64,000 bases of DNA from Streptomyces pactum (GTDB lineage: Bacteria; Actinomycetota; Actinomycetes; Streptomycetales; Streptomycetaceae): assembly GCF_002005225.1 (NCBI RefSeq), contig NZ_CP019724.1:6279501-6343500 (forward strand). The letters are read 5' to 3'. Below are positions 37,406 to 47,539 of this stretch, one piece after another. Within the stretch, counting starts at the first letter, position 1, and every line of letters starts with the position of its first letter. Position numbers and translations under genes: made by a program. Below the pieces are notes generated by a model. The model made no database searches and was not told the origin of the DNA. It worked only from the letters and a program-made list of their open reading frames with translations.

Positions 37406-38425
37406 GTGAGTACGCGCGCGGCACAGGCACTACGACCCGGTGGCGATGCCGTGTGCGTGGTGCGCGGACTGACCAAGACCTACCCGGCGGTACGCGGCCG
37501 GCGCGGCGTTCCCGCCACTGACGAGGTGCGGGCCACCGACGACGTGAGCCTGGAGATCCGCCGCGGTGAGATCTTCGGACTGCTCGGGCCGAACGGCGCC
37601 GGCAAGTCCACCCTCGTACGCCAGCTCACCGGGCTGATGCGGCCCGACCGCGGCAGCGTGGAGATCCTCGGGCACGACATCGTGCGCCACCCGGAACGGG
37701 CCGCGCGGATCCTCGCCTACCTCGGGCAGGAGTCCAGTGCCCTGGACGAGCTGACCGTGTCGCTCGCCGCCGAGACCACCGGGCGGCTGCGCGGCCTCGA
37801 AGTGCGGCGGGCGCGCGCCGAGCGGGACGCCGTCCTCGAGGAGCTGGGGCTGACCCCGCTCGCCGCCCGCCCGATCAAGAAGCTCTCCGGCGGACAGCGC
37901 CGCCTGGCCTGCTTCGCCGCCGCACTGGTGGGGCAGCGCTCACTGCTCGTCCTGGACGAGCCGACCACCGGCATGGACCCGGTGGCCCGGCGCGCGGTGT
38001 GGGGGGCCGTCGACCGGCGGCGCGCCGGGAGCGGCACCACCGTCCTGCTCGTCACCCACAACGTCATCGAGGCCGAGACCGTACTGGACCGGGTCGCCGT
38101 CCTCGACCGGGGCCGGGTGATCGCCTGCGACACGCCCTCCGGACTCAAGGAGAAGGTCGCCGGAGAGGTCCGCGTCGACCTGGTGTGGCGCGAGACGGCC
38201 CCGCTGCACGTTCCCGAGGTCGCCGCCCTGCGCGACCGCGCCGCCGAGTCGGGGCGCCGCTGGACGCTGCGGCTCGCTCCCGAGGAGGCCCGCGCCGTCG
38301 TCGCCACCGTCACCGGCGGCGCCGCCTTCGCCGCCCTGGACGACTTCACCCTCGCCACGCCGAGCCTGGAGGACGTGTACCTGGCGCTGGGCGGCGCCGC
38401 GCGACAGGGACTGGTGAGGGCTTGA
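37406..38425 (+). CDS. ABC transporter ATP-binding protein (ABC-2 exporter type)
   Basis: A 339-aa ATPase. Walker A G-P-N-G-A-G-K-S-T is at residues 61-69. The signature L-S-G-G-Q, Walker B L-L-V-L-D-E-P-T-T-G-M-D and the H-loop T-H-N are all intact. The DrrA-like C-terminal region suggests a drug or lipid exporter. It pairs with the permease that follows. The substrate is unknown. Confidence 0.93.
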   Translation: MSTRAAQALRPGGDAVCVVRGLTKTYPAVRGRRGVPATDEVRATDDVSLEIRRGEIFGLLGPNGAGKSTLVRQLTGLMRPDRGSVEILGHDIVRHPERAARILAYLGQESSALDELTVSLAAETTGRLRGLEVRRARAERDAVLEELGLTPLAARPIKKLSGGQRRLACFAAALVGQRSLLVLDEPTTGMDPVARRAVWGAVDRRRAGSGTTVLLVTHNVIEAETVLDRVAVLDRGRVIACDTPSGLKEKVAGEVRVDLVWRETAPLHVPEVAALRDRAAESGRRWTLRLAPEEARAVVATVTGGAAFAALDDFTLATPSLEDVYLALGGAARQGLVRA

Positions 38426-38535
38426 GCACCAGAACGGTGAGTACACCGGCCGCCGTATCCGTACCCGTCAGGGCGACCGCTTCGAAGGACCCCACCCGAA
38501 ACTTCGAAGGACCCAACGAAGGGGAGCACCGCGAC

Positions 38536-39360
38536 GTGAGTGTCGTACCCGCCGATGTCCTGCCGGGCGGTGCCCTGGCCGCCGAGGAGCAGGGCGCAGC
38601 CGGCGCGGCCGAGCTCGGGCCCAAGGCGCGGCTGTGGCCCTCCCTGGTGGCCGTGTACCGGGCGCAGCTCTCCCGGGCGCGGGTCGCGCGCATCCCGCTG
38701 CTGTTCGTGGCCACCTTCCAGTCGATCGGCATCATGATCCTGATGCGCGGGGTCGTGGACGGCGGCGGCGAGGCGCAGGCCGTGGTCGCCGGGTCCGCGG
38801 TGCTCGTGGTCGCCTTCGTCGCGCTCAACCTCCTCGCCCAGTACTTCGGCCAGCTCCGCGCCAGCGGCGGGCTCGACCACTACGCGACGCTGCCGGTGCC
38901 CCCGGCCGCGGTCGTGCTGGGCGCGGCGGGCGCGTACGCGTCGTTCACCGTGCCGGGGACCGTGGTGACGGCGGTGTTCGGGTGTCTGCTGTTCGGGCTG
39001 CCGATGACGCATCTGTGGGTGCTGGTGGCCGTGATCCCGCTGGCCGGCGCCGCGCTCGCCGGGCTGGGGGCGGCGCTGGGCCTGCTCGCGCCCCGGCCCG
39101 AGTTCGCCACGTTGCTCGGCCAGCTCGGCATGTCGGCGGCGCTGCTGCTGGGCGTGCTGCCCGCCGAGCGGATGCCGGAGGTGGTCCGCCTGGCGCGGGA
39201 CCTGCTGCCCTCCACGTACGGCGTCGAGGCGTTCGCGCGCACGTTCGGTCGGCAGCCCGACTGGGCCTTCGTCCTCGGCGATCTCGCGGTGTGCGCCGTG
39301 GTCGGAGTGATCTCGCTGGCCGTCGCCACCTGGGCGTACCGCCGGGCCGCCGTCCGGTGA
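38536..39360 (+). CDS. ABC-2 type transporter permease
   Basis: Membrane partner of the preceding ATPase, with about six hydrophobic segments and a DrrB-like order. The start is uncertain. GTG 38536 has AAGGGGAG about 9 bases upstream (274 aa). A TTG at 38422 overlapping the ATPase stop, or a GTG at 38437, would add up to 38 residues but lack a good ribosome site. The stretch between them contains a direct repeat of CTTCGAAGGACCC. Confidence 0.88.
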   Translation: MSVVPADVLPGGALAAEEQGAAGAAELGPKARLWPSLVAVYRAQLSRARVARIPLLFVATFQSIGIMILMRGVVDGGGEAQAVVAGSAVLVVAFVALNLLAQYFGQLRASGGLDHYATLPVPPAAVVLGAAGAYASFTVPGTVVTAVFGCLLFGLPMTHLWVLVAVIPLAGAALAGLGAALGLLAPRPEFATLLGQLGMSAALLLGVLPAERMPEVVRLARDLLPSTYGVEAFARTFGRQPDWAFVLGDLAVCAVVGVISLAVATWAYRRAAVR

Positions 39361-39382
39361 CGCGCCACACAGGCGGGTTTGG

Positions 39383-39388
39383 CACGAT
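39383..39388 (+). promoter_or_regulatory. Possible leaderless -10 box for the DUF2567 gene
   Basis: CACGAT ends 6 bases before the GTG at 39395 and no ribosome site is visible. Confidence 0.35.
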
Positions 39389-39394
39389 GGCAGG

Positions 39395-40102
39395 GTGACC
39401 GCGCCTCTGACTCCGCCACCGCCACCGAACGAACGCTCGTCGTACCAGGGCGGGCCGGTGCCTCCGCCCGTCGGCGCGCACGCCGTGGGTGCCGCGCCCG
39501 GCGCCCCGCACGACCACCACGGCGAACAGGACGGCCCCGGGATGTTGACCGAAGTGCGTCAGGCCGCCGTGACCGTCGTGGCGTTGGCGCTCTCCGGTGT
39601 GCTGCTGGGTGTGCTGTGGTGGAAGCTGGCACCGAGCGTGCCGCTGGTCGGCGATCTGGTCGACGACAGGTGGATCGTCTACCTCAAGGAGTCCGAGAGC
39701 GAGGACACGGTCGGCGTCGACGGCACGTTCACGCTGCTCGCGTTGGCGTTCGGGGCGCTCAGCGCCCTGGTCGTCTTCCTGCTGCGGCGGCGCGGGGGCG
39801 TGCCGCTGGTGGTGGCGCTGGGCGTCGGCGGGCTGCTCGGGTCGCTGCTGGCGTGGCGGGTGGGCGTGTGGCTGGGGCCCGCGCAGGACGTGATCGCCCA
39901 CGCGAAGGACGTCGGCAAGGGAGTGACGTTCTCCGCGCCGCTGAAGCTGAGCGCCAAGGGGGCGCTGCTGGCGTGGTCGGTGGCGGCGCTGGTGGTCCAC
40001 CTGGGGCTGACGGGGCTGTTCGGGCCCCGGGATCCGGAGCCCGATCCGTGGCCGGGACCCCAGCGGTATCCGGCGGGGCCGTACGGGGAGAAGTCGGCGT
40101 AG
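39395..40102 (+). CDS. DUF2567-like membrane protein
   Basis: A 235-aa protein with a proline/histidine-rich cytoplasmic N-terminus (1-48). Four hydrophobic segments follow (about 57-76, 112-128, 134-152 and 186-205). A loop of ~35 residues after the first helix is presumably extracytoplasmic. It matches the actinobacterial DUF2567 pattern as I recall it. Function is unknown. Confidence 0.75.
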   Translation: MTAPLTPPPPPNERSSYQGGPVPPPVGAHAVGAAPGAPHDHHGEQDGPGMLTEVRQAAVTVVALALSGVLLGVLWWKLAPSVPLVGDLVDDRWIVYLKESESEDTVGVDGTFTLLALAFGALSALVVFLLRRRGGVPLVVALGVGGLLGSLLAWRVGVWLGPAQDVIAHAKDVGKGVTFSAPLKLSAKGALLAWSVAALVVHLGLTGLFGPRDPEPDPWPGPQRYPAGPYGEKSA

Positions 40103-40244
40103 GCCCCGACCTGATCCGAACGACGACCCTGGGCGGGGCGGCGGTCATGGTCGGCCCTGCCCTTTCGGGTGCGCCACCCGCGCTCGCGGGTTCTCTCGGA
40201 CATGTCCTGCCTGATCGGCCGAGAACGGCGCGTTCGTCGAGGGG

Positions 40245-40748
40245 TCAAGCGCGGCCGACGGGCGCCAGGGTGGCGTCGGTCAGCTTGGCCAGATCGTCGG
40301 GGGAGACTTCGACCTCCAGGCCGCGGCGGCCCGCCGACACGCAGATCGTGGCGTGGCCCGGGGCGGACGCGTCCAGGACCGTCGGGAGCCTCTTGCGCTG
40401 GCCCAGGGGGGAGATGCCGCCCCGCACGTAGCCCGTGGTGCGCTCGGCCAGCGCCGGGTCGGCCAGCGCCGCGCGCTTGCCGCCGACCGCGGCCGCCAGC
40501 GCCTTCAGGTCCAACTGGCCCGCCACCGGCACCACGGCGACCGTCAGCGCGCCGTCGACGTCCGCCACCAGCGTCTTGAAGACCCGTTCGGGCGAGACGC
40601 CCATCGCCTCGGCCGCCTCCTCGCCGTAGGACGGGTGGGTGGGGTCGTGCTCGTACGCGTGGACCGTGTACGTCACCCCGGCCGCCGCGAGGGCCACCGT
40701 CGCCGGGGTGCCGCCGGACTGCTGCTGCTTCTTCGGCTTCTTCGCCAT
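40245..40748 (-). CDS. ybaK: YbaK/EbsC family Cys-tRNA(Pro)-type deacylase
   Basis: A 167-aa trans-editing domain that hydrolyses mischarged Cys-tRNA(Pro). The catalytic lysine is K58 in V-F-K-T-L-V. The G-G-I-S-P-L-G and late substrate-binding segments are present. A lysine/glutamine-rich N-terminus (about 1-12) is extra. It converges on the DUF2567 gene across a 142-base gap that shows no clear terminator. Confidence 0.92.
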   Translation of the reverse strand: MAKKPKKQQQSGGTPATVALAAAGVTYTVHAYEHDPTHPSYGEEAAEAMGVSPERVFKTLVADVDGALTVAVVPVAGQLDLKALAAAVGGKRAALADPALAERTTGYVRGGISPLGQRKRLPTVLDASAPGHATICVSAGRRGLEVEVSPDDLAKLTDATLAPVGRA

Positions 40749-40761
40749 CCGGGCCAGTACC

Positions 40762-41502
40762 TCAGTTGAGACTCGTCGGGCCGCGCGTCAGCTCAGACGC
40801 CGGCAACGACGGCAGCGTACGGATGATGGCCGTCTCGGCGCGAAGGAGTTTCAGCTCGTCCCTCAGGCGGGAAGCGGTGTCCGGGGCCTGGAGCAGACGC
40901 TGCTTGGTCGGCGTGTCCAGCATCATCGCCGCGGCGACCAGGTACGAGACCACGCCCGGCTCGTCCGGCAGTTCGGCGCCGGTCGCCAGCGATCGCTCGC
41001 GCGCTCCCGCCAGCCGCTTCTGGTACTGCCGGAAGGAGCGCAGCACCCCCTCGGCCAGCGCCCCCGCCTCGTCGCCGGGGTCCTCGGACAGCGGCTCCAG
41101 CTCGGCCGTCAGGAAGGGGCCCGAGGCATCCACCGAGAGCAGCCGCACCCGGTTCGTGCCGGTCGCCAGCACCTCGAAGGTGCCGTCGGCGCGTTCGCGG
41201 ATCGTCGCCGCGTCCGCGATGCAGCCCACCTTGTGGAACGCCTTCACCGGGTCGTTCCCGAACCCGGCCGTCGGCCCGCGCTCCAGCGTCGTCGTCGGGT
41301 CGGGCAGGCCCGGCGCGCTCTGGGCGACCTCGTAGCCGTCGCGGATCGCCACGACGGCGAACCGGCGCGGTTCGTCCTCGGGGGTCTTCAGCAGCTCGCT
41401 CATCATGGCGCGGTAGCGCTCCTCGAAGATGTTGAGCGGCAGCACCAGCCCCGGGAAGAGGACCGAGTTCAGGGGGAAGAGGGGAAGCCGGACGGTGGTC
41501 AC
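40762..41502 (-). CDS. Lon N-terminal (LON substrate-binding) domain protein
   Basis: A 246-aa stand-alone LON domain, without the ATPase or protease parts of Lon. The N-terminal L-P-L-F-P-L-N-S-V-L-F-P-G segment is diagnostic. GTG 41502 gives the expected start just before it; the longer in-frame ORF upstream is spurious. It lies 13 bases upstream of ybaK on the same strand, likely co-transcribed. The role is unknown. Confidence 0.88.
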   Translation of the reverse strand: MTTVRLPLFPLNSVLFPGLVLPLNIFEERYRAMMSELLKTPEDEPRRFAVVAIRDGYEVAQSAPGLPDPTTTLERGPTAGFGNDPVKAFHKVGCIADAATIRERADGTFEVLATGTNRVRLLSVDASGPFLTAELEPLSEDPGDEAGALAEGVLRSFRQYQKRLAGARERSLATGAELPDEPGVVSYLVAAAMMLDTPTKQRLLQAPDTASRLRDELKLLRAETAIIRTLPSLPASELTRGPTSLN

Positions 41503-41572
41503 GACGCAGAAGCCTAATGGTCGCCGGGGCGGACGCGACCTCCGTGCCCACTTCGTGGATGGCCCGAACCTG

Positions 41573-42538
41573 TCACCCGGGCCCGGAGGCCAGCGCCGCA
41601 CGGACGTCCGCGCGCACCTGGAGGAAGCGGCCGAGCGGGTCGTCCGCGTCCCGGTCCCAGGGGAAGGAGGTCACGTACGGGCCGGTCAGGTGTAGCTGCT
41701 CCGCCGCGTCCTGGTGGCGTTCCAGGCGCACCAGGACGTACGTCAGGAGGTTCCGCAGCTCCGCCGGACACGGGTCGGCCGCGGGGTGGGCTGCCGAGAG
41801 GACGATGGCGCGGTCGGCCGCCGCGTCCAGGCGGGCCCGGTGCGCTCCGGCCGCGGCGCCGCCGTCGTCCGTAGTCAGGCACGTGAAGGCCGCCCGTACC
41901 GGCAGCGCCCGCACGAGCGCGTCCTCGGGCGCGTCCTGCGCCGCCGTCTCGGCGAAGTCCAGGCACTCGCGGTGGGCGGCGGGCGAGGCGGCGGCCAGGT
42001 ACTCCAGGGCGGCGACGTGGCAGCCGTAGTGGTGCGGGGAGCGGCGGACCGCCTGCGCCCACAGCCGCTCGAACTCCGCGTGTCCGGCGTGTGCGCCCCG
42101 AGCGGCGTCCAGCGCGGTCCGCCACGGCACCGGGTCGGGTCCGGCGGCCTCGGCGGCGGCCGTGACCGCGGGGGCGACCTGGCGCAGGAGTTCGACGCGG
42201 GCCGGCGAGTCCCAGTGGCGGTCCACCGTCAGGCGGGCCGCGACCAGCAGGGCGTCGGGGTCGTCCGGGGCGGTGGCGCGCCAGCTCTCGAGCCACTCGT
42301 CGCGGGAGCGCGCGAAGGCGGCGAGCCGGGTCGCGTAACGGTCGCGGACCTCCCACTCGGCCCGCTCGCGGGTGCCGGCGAGGAGGCCGGCCGCGGGGGC
42401 GTGCTCGCCGCGGGCCGCCGCGACCAGCGCGGGGGCGAGGCGGTCGTCGGGGGCGTCGAGGAGCACCTCGTCGTCTGGGGCGGGCCGTGACGTCCGGGAG
42501 CGGGCCCGGGCCGCCGTCCGGAGGAGGGCGCGCAGCAT
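41573..42538 (-). CDS. Helical-repeat (TPR-like) protein, unknown function
   Basis: I do not recognise a named family. The ~321-aa protein is Ala-, Arg- and Leu-rich, with repeated helix pairs (for example R-D-E-W-L-E-S-W and E-F-E-R-L-W-A-Q-A) that look like tetratricopeptide-type repeats. There is no signal peptide or membrane segment. The start is uncertain: ATG 42538 is chosen, and in-frame upstream codons up to 42610 lack ribosome sites. Its upstream region is a long tandem repeat array. Confidence 0.7.
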   Translation of the reverse strand: MLRALLRTAARARSRTSRPAPDDEVLLDAPDDRLAPALVAAARGEHAPAAGLLAGTRERAEWEVRDRYATRLAAFARSRDEWLESWRATAPDDPDALLVAARLTVDRHWDSPARVELLRQVAPAVTAAAEAAGPDPVPWRTALDAARGAHAGHAEFERLWAQAVRRSPHHYGCHVAALEYLAAASPAAHRECLDFAETAAQDAPEDALVRALPVRAAFTCLTTDDGGAAAGAHRARLDAAADRAIVLSAAHPAADPCPAELRNLLTYVLVRLERHQDAAEQLHLTGPYVTSFPWDRDADDPLGRFLQVRADVRAALASGPG

Positions 42539-42640
42539 GGCCAGTACGACGGCCGACGGTTCGCGATGGTTGTGCGGCTCGGCTTCGCCTTCGGCCGTTC
42601 GTGTTCCCACCCGCGTCGCCCCGGCGGCCCCTGCCCCGGG

Positions 42641-43240
42641 GTGGCTGCTATCCGGGCAGGCGGGTCTCCGTCGGGTGGGGAGTCCCGCGGGGTGGGGGAG
42701 TCTCCGGGGCGGAGGGCTCGCGGGGGCGGGGTGTGTCCCGGACTGGGTTTTTGCTCGGGGTGGCTGCCTATCCGGGCAGGCGGGTCTCCGTCGGGCGGGG
42801 GTCCCGCGGGGTGGGGGAGTCTCCGGGGCGGAGGGCTCGCGGGGGCGGGGTGTGTCCCGGACTGGGTTTTTGCTCGGGGTGGCTGCCTATCCGGGCAGGC
42901 GGGTCTCCGTCGGGTGGGGAGTCCCGCGGGGTGGGGGAGTCTCCGGGGCGGAGGGCTCGCGGGGCGGGGTGTCGTCTCCGGACTGGGTTTTTGCTCGGGG
43001 TGGCTGCCTATCCGGGCAGGCGGGTCTCCGTCGGGTGGGGAGTCCCGCGGGGTGGGGGAGTCCCCGGGGGCGGAGGGCCCGCGGGACGGGGTATCGCCTC
43101 CGGACTGGGTTCCTGCTTCGGGATGGCTGCTATCCGGGCAAGCGGCCCCCTTCGGACGGAGAGCCCTGCGGACGGGGAAGCCCCCAGACGGAGAGCCCGC
43201 GGGACGGGGGGAGTCCCCGGACAGGGCCCTTGCCCTCGGC
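42641..43240. repeat. Tandem array of 119-122 bp G-rich units (five copies)
   Basis: Units start with GTGGCTG(C)CTATCCGGGCAGG at 42641, 42760, 42879, 43000 and 43122. Spacings are 119, 119, 121 and 122; the last copy is degenerate. Copies 1-4 are nearly identical. The + strand carries many runs of 3-5 G. Because the period is not a multiple of three, the same peptide strings appear in all three + frames in rotation, which shows the open frames here are not genes. Confidence 0.93.
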
Positions 43241-43320
43241 AGGGTTCGCCCCCGGCAGGGTTCGCCCCCGGGACAGCGCCCGCCCCCGGCAGGGTTCGCC
43301 CCCGGCAGGAAACCGGTGCA
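43230..43320. repeat. Short GGCAGGGTTCGCCCCC repeats
   Basis: Three copies of CGGCAGGGTTCGCCCCC (near 43237, 43251 and 43287) continue the repeat region up to the end of the next gene. The GGTTCG string resembles a tRNA B box only by chance. Confidence 0.75.
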
Positions 43321-43327
43321 CTCGCCC

Positions 43328-44905
43328 TCAGCTACGGCGGAGCAGCCGTGTCGCTCCCGCCGCGACCGTCGTCGCCAGGACCCAGCCGAGCAGGATCAGG
43401 GCCGTCGCCAGCCACTGCCAGCCGTCGTGGAGCTGCCAGGAACCGGCCTGGCCGAGGTCGATGACCGGCAGCAGCAGGTCGAGGGCGAAGAGGGCGGGAT
43501 TCCAGTCCGGATGCTCGCCGCTCTTCAGCGGTGGCGGGTCGGCGCGGGCGAAGGCGAGCGAGCCGGCCGCCCACAGCACCGCCATCCACACCGCCGCCCG
43601 GCCCGGCCGGTAGCCGTAGGCGACCGTCCAGTCCTGCGCGTACCCCACCAGCTTCGCGGCCGGCGGCAGGCTCTCGCGGCGCCGGCGATGCTTGGCGAGC
43701 AGCACCTCGCGGGCGTCCTCGTCCTCACCGCCGGCCCGCAGCACCGCGGCGAGGCGCTCGTACGGCTCCGGGTGGTACTCGGCGGTCGCGGCGCTCACCC
43801 ACCGCAGCCGCTTCTGCAGCGGGAACGGCCCCCGCGGCACCAGGTTCTCGTAGGCGAAGCCGCCCATGTGCAGCCGGCCCGGGCCCGGCCAGCTATCCGC
43901 CCGGTCCATCAGGTTGACCACCCGCGCCCCCGACAGCACCACCCGCCCGCGCGCCGGCCGCTCGCCCAGGAACCGCAGCTCGGGCGTCTGCACCCGGCGC
44001 AGCGACAGCTCCTGGTCGTCGGTGAACGTGAACCGGGCGTGCTCGAAGTCGAGGGCGTCGCCGAACCGCCCGTCGTCCAGCCGCACCCCGCCCTCGCACT
44101 CGAAGCGCTGGATCCGCGTGCCCTGCGCCGGAGTGGTGCCCCGCAAAAGCGGGCTGCCCAGGCCCGCCGGGGTCAGGTACAGGGTGCGCTCCACCGTCAG
44201 TTGCGGGGCGTTCAGCGCGTGCCGCGTGTACGGGTTGAGGAGCCGGGCCCCGCGCAGGCTCAGCGAGACCCCGACCTGGGCGCTGCGCAGACTCACCTCG
44301 CCGTACGACTCCAGCATCTCGGCCTGGAGGTCCTGCCCGACGGTCATGCCGTCCGCGGCGATGGACCGACCACTGCGGTCCCGGTGCACGATCGCCTGGT
44401 TGAGCAGCAGGTCGGTGCCTATCTGCGCGTCGGTCAGCCGGATCCCGGCCCGGAACCGGCAGCGCGGCAGATGCAGGTCGCCCTCGGTCTGCAGCCGGGC
44501 CGCCTCCAGCCGCGGCACCGCGCAGTCCACCAGCCGCACCGTCGTGAAACGGGTCTCCGGCAGCAGCACCTCCCGCTCGAAGCGGCAGCCTCGCAGCTCG
44601 ACGTAGGGCACCACCGTGCCGCCCGCGAGATCCATCGTGTCGCTGATCCGCACGCCCACGAGCTGCAGTGAGGACACCCGGCCCGCCAGCGCCGGCGGAC
44701 CGTCGAGAAGCAGCCAGCACACGATGCGGGCCCGCACCGTCCGCTCCGGCCCCCACGGCTGCCCGCCGTGCGGGTCGTCGACCAGCGCGTCGCCGCTGCT
44801 CAGGTCGTACACGCTGCCGTTGCGGAAGGCCTGCCACATGCCCGCCTCGGTGGCGGTCAGGTCGTCCGGCAGCTCTCCGTCACGGTGGCCGGCCCCCTCG
44901 GTCAC
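43328..44905 (-). CDS. Large beta-helix-like protein with C-terminal membrane segments
   Basis: A 525-aa protein. Residues ~75-340 consist of repeating short strands (for example L-R-G-C-R-F, L-R-S-A-Q-V, L-S-G-A-R-V) resembling a pentapeptide-type right-handed beta helix. Two or three hydrophobic segments lie at about 440-520, around [10 protein letters not shown] and [10 protein letters not shown]. Homologues are often labelled 'membrane-associated oxidoreductase', but I see no cofactor motif. GTG start 44905 has GGAGGGA upstream. It is divergent from the his operon. Confidence 0.78.
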   Translation of the reverse strand: MTEGAGHRDGELPDDLTATEAGMWQAFRNGSVYDLSSGDALVDDPHGGQPWGPERTVRARIVCWLLLDGPPALAGRVSSLQLVGVRISDTMDLAGGTVVPYVELRGCRFEREVLLPETRFTTVRLVDCAVPRLEAARLQTEGDLHLPRCRFRAGIRLTDAQIGTDLLLNQAIVHRDRSGRSIAADGMTVGQDLQAEMLESYGEVSLRSAQVGVSLSLRGARLLNPYTRHALNAPQLTVERTLYLTPAGLGSPLLRGTTPAQGTRIQRFECEGGVRLDDGRFGDALDFEHARFTFTDDQELSLRRVQTPELRFLGERPARGRVVLSGARVVNLMDRADSWPGPGRLHMGGFAYENLVPRGPFPLQKRLRWVSAATAEYHPEPYERLAAVLRAGGEDEDAREVLLAKHRRRRESLPPAAKLVGYAQDWTVAYGYRPGRAAVWMAVLWAAGSLAFARADPPPLKSGEHPDWNPALFALDLLLPVIDLGQAGSWQLHDGWQWLATALILLGWVLATTVAAGATRLLRRS

Positions 44906-45104
44906 GGTGCTTCACTCCCTCCCCAACTACTCGCCGGTCGCTCACACTTCGTACAACCGTTCATGCCCACTGAGTGACGTGGCGAACACTCAAAGTGAGC
45001 ACGATCTGCCGGATCCCGGCCGGGGCCGCCGGGGCCGTCGCGTTCTGTATCAGCCATTGATACGCGCGGACGGTGTCCGACGCGGGTCTGAGAGAATTGG
45101 TTCC
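44906..45104. promoter_or_regulatory. Divergent spacer upstream of hisD with inverted repeat
   Basis: Holds GTATCA-GCCAT-TGATAC (45047-45063), a 6-bp inverted repeat in an AT-rich patch, and CACTCAAAGTG near 44985. The GAGAAT at 45092-45097 ends 7 bases before the hisD GTG, fitting a leaderless start. The inverted repeat lies about 30 bases upstream of that -10 and could be an operator for the his operon. Confidence 0.45.
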
Positions 45105-46430
45105 GTGATCTCCCGAATCGATCTGCGCGGCGACGCCCTCCCCGAGGGCCCCGCCCTGCGCGACCTGCTGCCCCGAGCCGACTTCGACGTCTCGGCCGCC
45201 CTGGAGAAGGTGCGTCCGATCTGCGAGGCCGTGCATCATCGTGGCGACGCGGCGCTGATCGACTTCGCCGAGCAGTTCGACGGCGTCCGGCTCGACCGGG
45301 TGCGGGTTCCGGCCGCCGCGCTCACGCGCGCGCTGGAGGAGCTCGACCCGGCCGTGCGCGCCGCCCTGGAGGAGTCCGTCCGCCGTGCCCGCCTCGTCCA
45401 CCGCGAGCAGCGCCGTACGACGCACACCACCCAGGTGGTGCCCGGCGGCTCGGTCACCGAGAAGTGGGTTCCGGTCGAGCGGGTCGGTCTCTACGCGCCC
45501 GGCGGACGGTCGGTGTACCCGTCGTCCGTGATCATGAACGTCGTGCCCGCGCAGGAGGCCGGCGTCGAGTCGATCGCGCTCGCCTCGCCCGCGCAGGCCG
45601 AGTTCGACGGGCTCCCGCACCCCACGATCCTCGCCGCCTGCGCCCTGCTCGGCGTCGACGAGGTGTACGCGGCCGGCGGCGCCACCGCCGTCGCGATGTT
45701 CGCGTACGGCACCGAGTCCTGCCCGCCCGCCAACATGGTCACCGGCCCGGGCAACATCTGGGTCGCCGCTGCCAAGCGCTACTTCACCGGGAAGATCGGC
45801 ATCGACGCCGAGGCCGGCCCGACCGAGATCGCCGTCCTCGCCGACTCCACGGCCGACCCGGCGCACGTCGCCTCCGACCTGATCAGCCAGGCCGAGCACG
45901 ACCCGCTGGCCGCCGCGGTCCTGGTCACCGACTCCGCCGAGCTCGCGGACGCGGTCGAGAAGGAGCTCCAGCCGCAGGTCGAGGCCACCAAGCACATCGA
46001 GGACCGCATCCGCCCGGCCCTCGCCGGCCGCCAGTCCGCGATCGTCCTGGTCGACGGCCTGGACGAGGGCCTGCGCGTCGTCGACGCCTACGGCGCCGAG
46101 CACCTGGAGATCCAGACCGCCGACGCGGCGGCGCTGGCCGACCGCGTGAAGAACGCCGGCGCGGTCTTCGTCGGCCCCTGGGCGCCCGTCTCGCTCGGCG
46201 ACTACGCGGCCGGGTCCAACCACGTGCTGCCCACCGGCGGCTGCGCCTGCCACTCCTCGGGCCTGTCCGTGCAGTCCTTCCTGCGCGGCATCCACATCGT
46301 CGACTACACGCGCGACGCCCTCGCCGAGGTCGCGCACCACGTGGTGACGCTGGCGGAGGCGGAGGACCTGCCCGCGCACGGCGCGGCGATCAAGGCGCGG
46401 TTCGACTGGAAGGTTCCGGACGGCAAGTGA
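45105..46430 (+). CDS. hisD: HisD, histidinol dehydrogenase
   Basis: Zinc enzyme for the last two oxidations of histidine synthesis. The 441-aa protein carries [30 protein letters not shown] and N-H-V-L-P-T-G-G, covering the catalytic and metal regions. GTG 45105 gives the correct N-terminus I-S-R-I-D-L-R-G. No ribosome site is seen, so leaderless translation is likely. The stop overlaps hisC by four bases. Confidence 0.97.
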   Translation: MISRIDLRGDALPEGPALRDLLPRADFDVSAALEKVRPICEAVHHRGDAALIDFAEQFDGVRLDRVRVPAAALTRALEELDPAVRAALEESVRRARLVHREQRRTTHTTQVVPGGSVTEKWVPVERVGLYAPGGRSVYPSSVIMNVVPAQEAGVESIALASPAQAEFDGLPHPTILAACALLGVDEVYAAGGATAVAMFAYGTESCPPANMVTGPGNIWVAAAKRYFTGKIGIDAEAGPTEIAVLADSTADPAHVASDLISQAEHDPLAAAVLVTDSAELADAVEKELQPQVEATKHIEDRIRPALAGRQSAIVLVDGLDEGLRVVDAYGAEHLEIQTADAAALADRVKNAGAVFVGPWAPVSLGDYAAGSNHVLPTGGCACHSSGLSVQSFLRGIHIVDYTRDALAEVAHHVVTLAEAEDLPAHGAAIKARFDWKVPDGK

Positions 46431-47539
46431 CAGGCATCGACGATCTCCCCGTACGGGACGAGCTGCGCGGCAAGTCCCCCTACGGCGCGCCCCAGCTCGA
46501 CGTGCCCGTACGGCTGAACACCAACGAGAACCCCTACCCGCTGCCCGAGGCACTGGTCGAGCGGATCACCGAGCGGGTCCGGGCGGCCGCCCGGGACCTG
46601 AACCGCTACCCGGACCGGGACGCGGTCGAGCTGCGCACCAAGCTCGCCGAGTACCTCACGGACACCTCCGGGTACGCCCTGGACGTGCGGAACGTGTGGG
46701 CGGCCAACGGCTCCAACGAGGTCATCCAGCAACTGCTGCAGACCTTCGGCGGGCCGGGCCGCACCGCGATCGGCTTCGAGCCGTCGTACTCGATGCACGG
46801 CCTCATCGCGCGCGGCACCGGCACGGGCTGGATCTCCGGCCCGCGCCACGAGGACTTCACGATCGACGTCCCCGCCGCCGAGAAGGCGATCGCCGAGCAC
46901 CGTCCGGACGTCGTCTTCATCACCACTCCCAACAACCCCACCGGCAACGCGGTCCCGGCCGAGACGGTCCTCGCCCTCCACGCGGCCGCGCAGGCCGCCA
47001 AGCCCTCGATGGTCGTCGTGGACGAGGCCTACATCGAGTTCAGCCACGGCGCCTCGCTGCTGCCGCTGCTGGAGGGCCGGCCCAACCTCGTCGTCTCCCG
47101 CACGATGTCCAAGGCGTTCGGCGCGGCGGGCCTGCGCCTGGGCTACCTCGCCGCGCACCCGGCCGTCGTCGACGCCGTCCAGCTCGTACGGCTGCCGTAC
47201 CACCTGTCGGCCGTCACCCAGGCGACCGCGCTGGCCGCCCTGGAGCACACCGGCACGCTGCTGAAGTACGTCGAGCAGCTCAAGACCGAGCGGGACCGGC
47301 TGGTCGCCGAACTGCGCGCCGCCGGCTACGAGGTGACCGAGTCCGACGCGAACTTCGTCCAGTTCGGGCGGTTCGCCGACTCGCACGCCACCTGGCGGAA
47401 GATCCTCGACCGGGGCGTCCTGGTCCGGGACAACGGCGTACCGGGATGGCTGCGGGTGACCGCCGGCACCCCGCGGGAGAACGACGCGTTCCTCGATGCG
47501 GTACGCGAACTGAAGAAGGAACAGGAGCAGAGCGGATGA
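46427..47539 (+). CDS. hisC: HisC, histidinol-phosphate aminotransferase
   Basis: PLP-dependent transaminase making L-histidinol phosphate. The 370-aa protein has the PLP lysine K229 in [13 protein letters not shown], the N-P-T-G segment and the D-E-A-Y aspartate. The start overlaps hisD (GTGA) and the stop overlaps hisB (ATGA), so the three are translationally coupled. Confidence 0.97.
   Translation: MTGIDDLPVRDELRGKSPYGAPQLDVPVRLNTNENPYPLPEALVERITERVRAAARDLNRYPDRDAVELRTKLAEYLTDTSGYALDVRNVWAANGSNEVIQQLLQTFGGPGRTAIGFEPSYSMHGLIARGTGTGWISGPRHEDFTIDVPAAEKAIAEHRPDVVFITTPNNPTGNAVPAETVLALHAAAQAAKPSMVVVDEAYIEFSHGASLLPLLEGRPNLVVSRTMSKAFGAAGLRLGYLAAHPAVVDAVQLVRLPYHLSAVTQATALAALEHTGTLLKYVEQLKTERDRLVAELRAAGYEVTESDANFVQFGRFADSHATWRKILDRGVLVRDNGVPGWLRVTAGTPRENDAFLDAVRELKKEQEQSG

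Noticed and set aside
42641..43240. CRISPR array
   Set aside because: Units are contiguous 119-122 bp copies with no unique spacers, and no cas gene is near.
43237..43310. GGTTCGCCCC strings resembling a tRNA B box
   Set aside because: No cloverleaf can be formed and the strings are part of a short tandem repeat.
42372..44671. Three overlapping + strand frames of 325-701 codons with G-W-L-L-S-G-Q-A-G-type repeats
   Set aside because: All three encode the same peptide strings in rotated order because the DNA period is not a multiple of three. They also run antisense to a well-supported gene. A repeat array, not a protein.
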